Notes under the pieces: generated by a model | Database searches by the model: none | The model's input: only the letters and a program-made list of their open reading frames with translations | What the model was told of the DNA's origin: nothing | Assembly (NCBI RefSeq): GCF_902729445.1 | Contig: NZ_CACVCE010000007.1 | Location: 1 to 64,000 of the forward strand | DNA: 64,000 bases | DNA from: Magnetospirillum sp902729445 | Lineage (GTDB): Bacteria > Pseudomonadota > Alphaproteobacteria > Rhodospirillales > Magnetospirillaceae | Direction: 5' to 3' | Translations under genes and position numbers: made by a program | In this document: positions 62,895-64,000 of the stretch, in pieces | How the letters are laid out: every line of letters starts with the position of its first letter | How positions within the stretch are numbered: position 1 is the stretch's first letter

Positions 62895-63410
62895 ATGAGC
62901 AAGGCCAAGCCGCAGGTCGGAATCATCATGGGCAGCCAGTCGGACTGGGAGACCATGCGACACGCCGCCGAGGTGCTGGCCGAGTTGCAGGTCCCCTTCG
63001 AGACCCGGGTGGTGTCGGCCCACCGCACCCCCCAGCGCCTGGTCGAATACGCCACCGGCGCCAAGGACCGCGGCCTTTCCGTCATCATCGCCGGAGCCGG
63101 CGGCGCCGCCCACCTGCCCGGCATGGCCGCCAGCATGACCACCCTGCCGGTGCTGGGCGTGCCGGTCGAAAGCCGCACCCTGAAGGGCGTCGATTCGCTT
63201 TATTCCATCGTCCAGATGCCGGGCGGCGTTCCGGTCGGCACCCTGGCCATCGGCAAGGCCGGCGCCATCAATGCCGGCCTGCTGGCCGCCTCGATCCTGG
63301 CCTTGGCCGATGCCGCGCTGTCGGCCCGCCTGGAAGCCTGGCGCGCCCGCCAGACCGACAAGGTGGCCGAACTGCCGGTCGATCCCGACCGCCCCGAACT
63401 GATCGCCTGA
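62895..63410 (+). CDS. purE: N5-carboxyaminoimidazole ribonucleotide mutase
   Basis: 171 residues. IIMGSQSDWETMRHAAEVL, SAHRTPQRLVEYA, and GAGGAAHLPGMAASMTTLPV are PurE signatures; the active-site Ser, Asp and His are intact. It converts N5-CAIR to CAIR in purine synthesis with PurK. The ribosome binding site AGAGGAA lies before ATG 62895. Confidence 0.97.
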   Translation: MSKAKPQVGIIMGSQSDWETMRHAAEVLAELQVPFETRVVSAHRTPQRLVEYATGAKDRGLSVIIAGAGGAAHLPGMAASMTTLPVLGVPVESRTLKGVDSLYSIVQMPGGVPVGTLAIGKAGAINAGLLAASILALADAALSARLEAWRARQTDKVAELPVDPDRPELIA

Positions 63411-63412
63411 GA

Positions 63413-64000
63413 TGTCCGCCGCTCCCCTGCCCCCCGGCTCGACCGTCGGCATCATCGGCAGCGGCCAGCTGGGCCGCATGGCAGCCCTGGCCGCCGCCCG
63501 CCTGGGCTATCGCGTCCATGTCTATGGCCCCGAGCCCGACAGCCCGACCGAGCAGGTCGCCGCCGCCGCGACGGTGGCGGCCTATACCGACCTCGCGGCG
63601 CTGGAGGCCTTTGCCCGCGCCGTCGATGTGGTCACCTTCGAGTTCGAGAACATCCCCGCCGACAGCGTCCGCCTGCTGACCGGCCTGGTCCCGGTCCGCC
63701 CCGGCTGGCGGGTGCTGGACGTAGCGCAGGACCGCATCTCGGAAAAGCGCTTTTTCAACGAAATCGGCATCGAGACGGCGCCGTGGGCCGAAATCAATTC
63801 GGCCGACGATTTGAAGCAGGCGGTGGCCCGCATCGGCCGGCCGGCAGTGCTGAAGACCACCCGGCTGGGCTATGACGGCAAGGGCCAGACCAAGATCGGC
63901 CCCGACACCGACCTTGACCAGGCCTGGGCCGCCATGGCCGGCGCGACCAGCGTGCTGGAAGGCTTCATCGACTTCGCGGGCGAAGTGTCGGTGATCGTCG
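63413..64000 (+). CDS. purK: 5-(carboxyamino)imidazole ribonucleotide synthase, partial
   Basis: 196 residues seen; the rest lies beyond the right edge. The start MSAAPLPPGSTVGIIGSGQL has the nucleotide-binding GSGQLGRM, later FEFENIP and the ATP-grasp segment LKTTRLGYDGKGQ. It starts 2 bp after the purE stop, so purE-purK is an operon. Confidence 0.95.

Overview
The window is GC-rich, densely coded chromosomal DNA of an alphaproteobacterium. The gene set fits Rhodospirillales, and a Magnetospirillum-like organism is the best guess from content: CckA and DivK, a GAACN7GAAC SOS box before recA, acetoacetyl-CoA synthetase and a phasin (polyhydroxybutyrate metabolism), a MoxR/CoxE-type pair, a hemerythrin, and REP-like CGTCA...CCATG repeats. 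No magnetosome gene is present, so the genus is an inference. There is no rRNA, CRISPR array or prophage. One tRNA (Pro, CGG) is present.

1-2450 is accessory DNA: a left-truncated, Pro/Thr-rich protein ending in a Cys/His amidase-like domain, an overlapping small exported protein that could be its immunity partner, a short in-frame gene remnant and a secreted protein resembling STY0301. 2533-8188 holds a DinB-family protein, a predicted beta-barrel protein, a Lon-like protease, a small zincin, pterin carbinolamine dehydratase and a Sel1-repeat protein. 8218-12834 holds acetoacetyl-CoA synthetase, then an AAA/DUF4143 ATPase gene that looks inserted at its 3' end (flanking 22-bp repeat and twin palindromic boxes), then a membrane protein. 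argG and a giant coiled-coil protein with a J-domain-like tail are divergent at 13.4-18.0 kb.

18066-18316 is a 251-bp palindromic element. It is followed by a Fur-box-preceded iron uptake operon (P19, an FTR1-N-like protein, FTR1 permease, polyferredoxin), a CbbY-like phosphatase and a CHASE-PAS histidine kinase. 24.9-28.7 kb on the minus strand is a tightly packed cluster of two tandem Crp/Fnr regulators, a DUF2249 protein, a heme-copper-oxidase-like or NnrS-like membrane protein and a hemerythrin, plausibly a nitric oxide or low-oxygen response unit. murI (with its first catalytic Cys replaced by Asp), an orphan DUF683 protein, tRNA-Pro and acyP follow.

31-36.6 kb is the rod-shape cluster mreB-mreC-mreD-mrdA-rodA, all minus strand, with leuA behind it. 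38.3-44.1 kb carries a TPR-like protein, a methyltransferase, a PAS histidine kinase and a CoxE/MoxR pair. 44.2-46.8 kb has two paralogous CBS-domain proteins either side of a phasin gene, and an Hsp20.

46.9-52.1 kb is flagellar. fliP, fliO, a small unknown gene and an FlhB-C-like orphan run leftward, and flgB-flgC-fliE-fliQ-fliR-flhB run rightward. The latter overlaps cckA, so flagellar export and the cell-cycle kinase appear co-transcribed. recA, purU, a FecR-domain protein, divK, rpmG, a tRNA-type methyltransferase, polyprenyl diphosphate synthase, a mazEF module, a degenerate GGDEF protein and purE-purK (cut by the right edge) complete the window.
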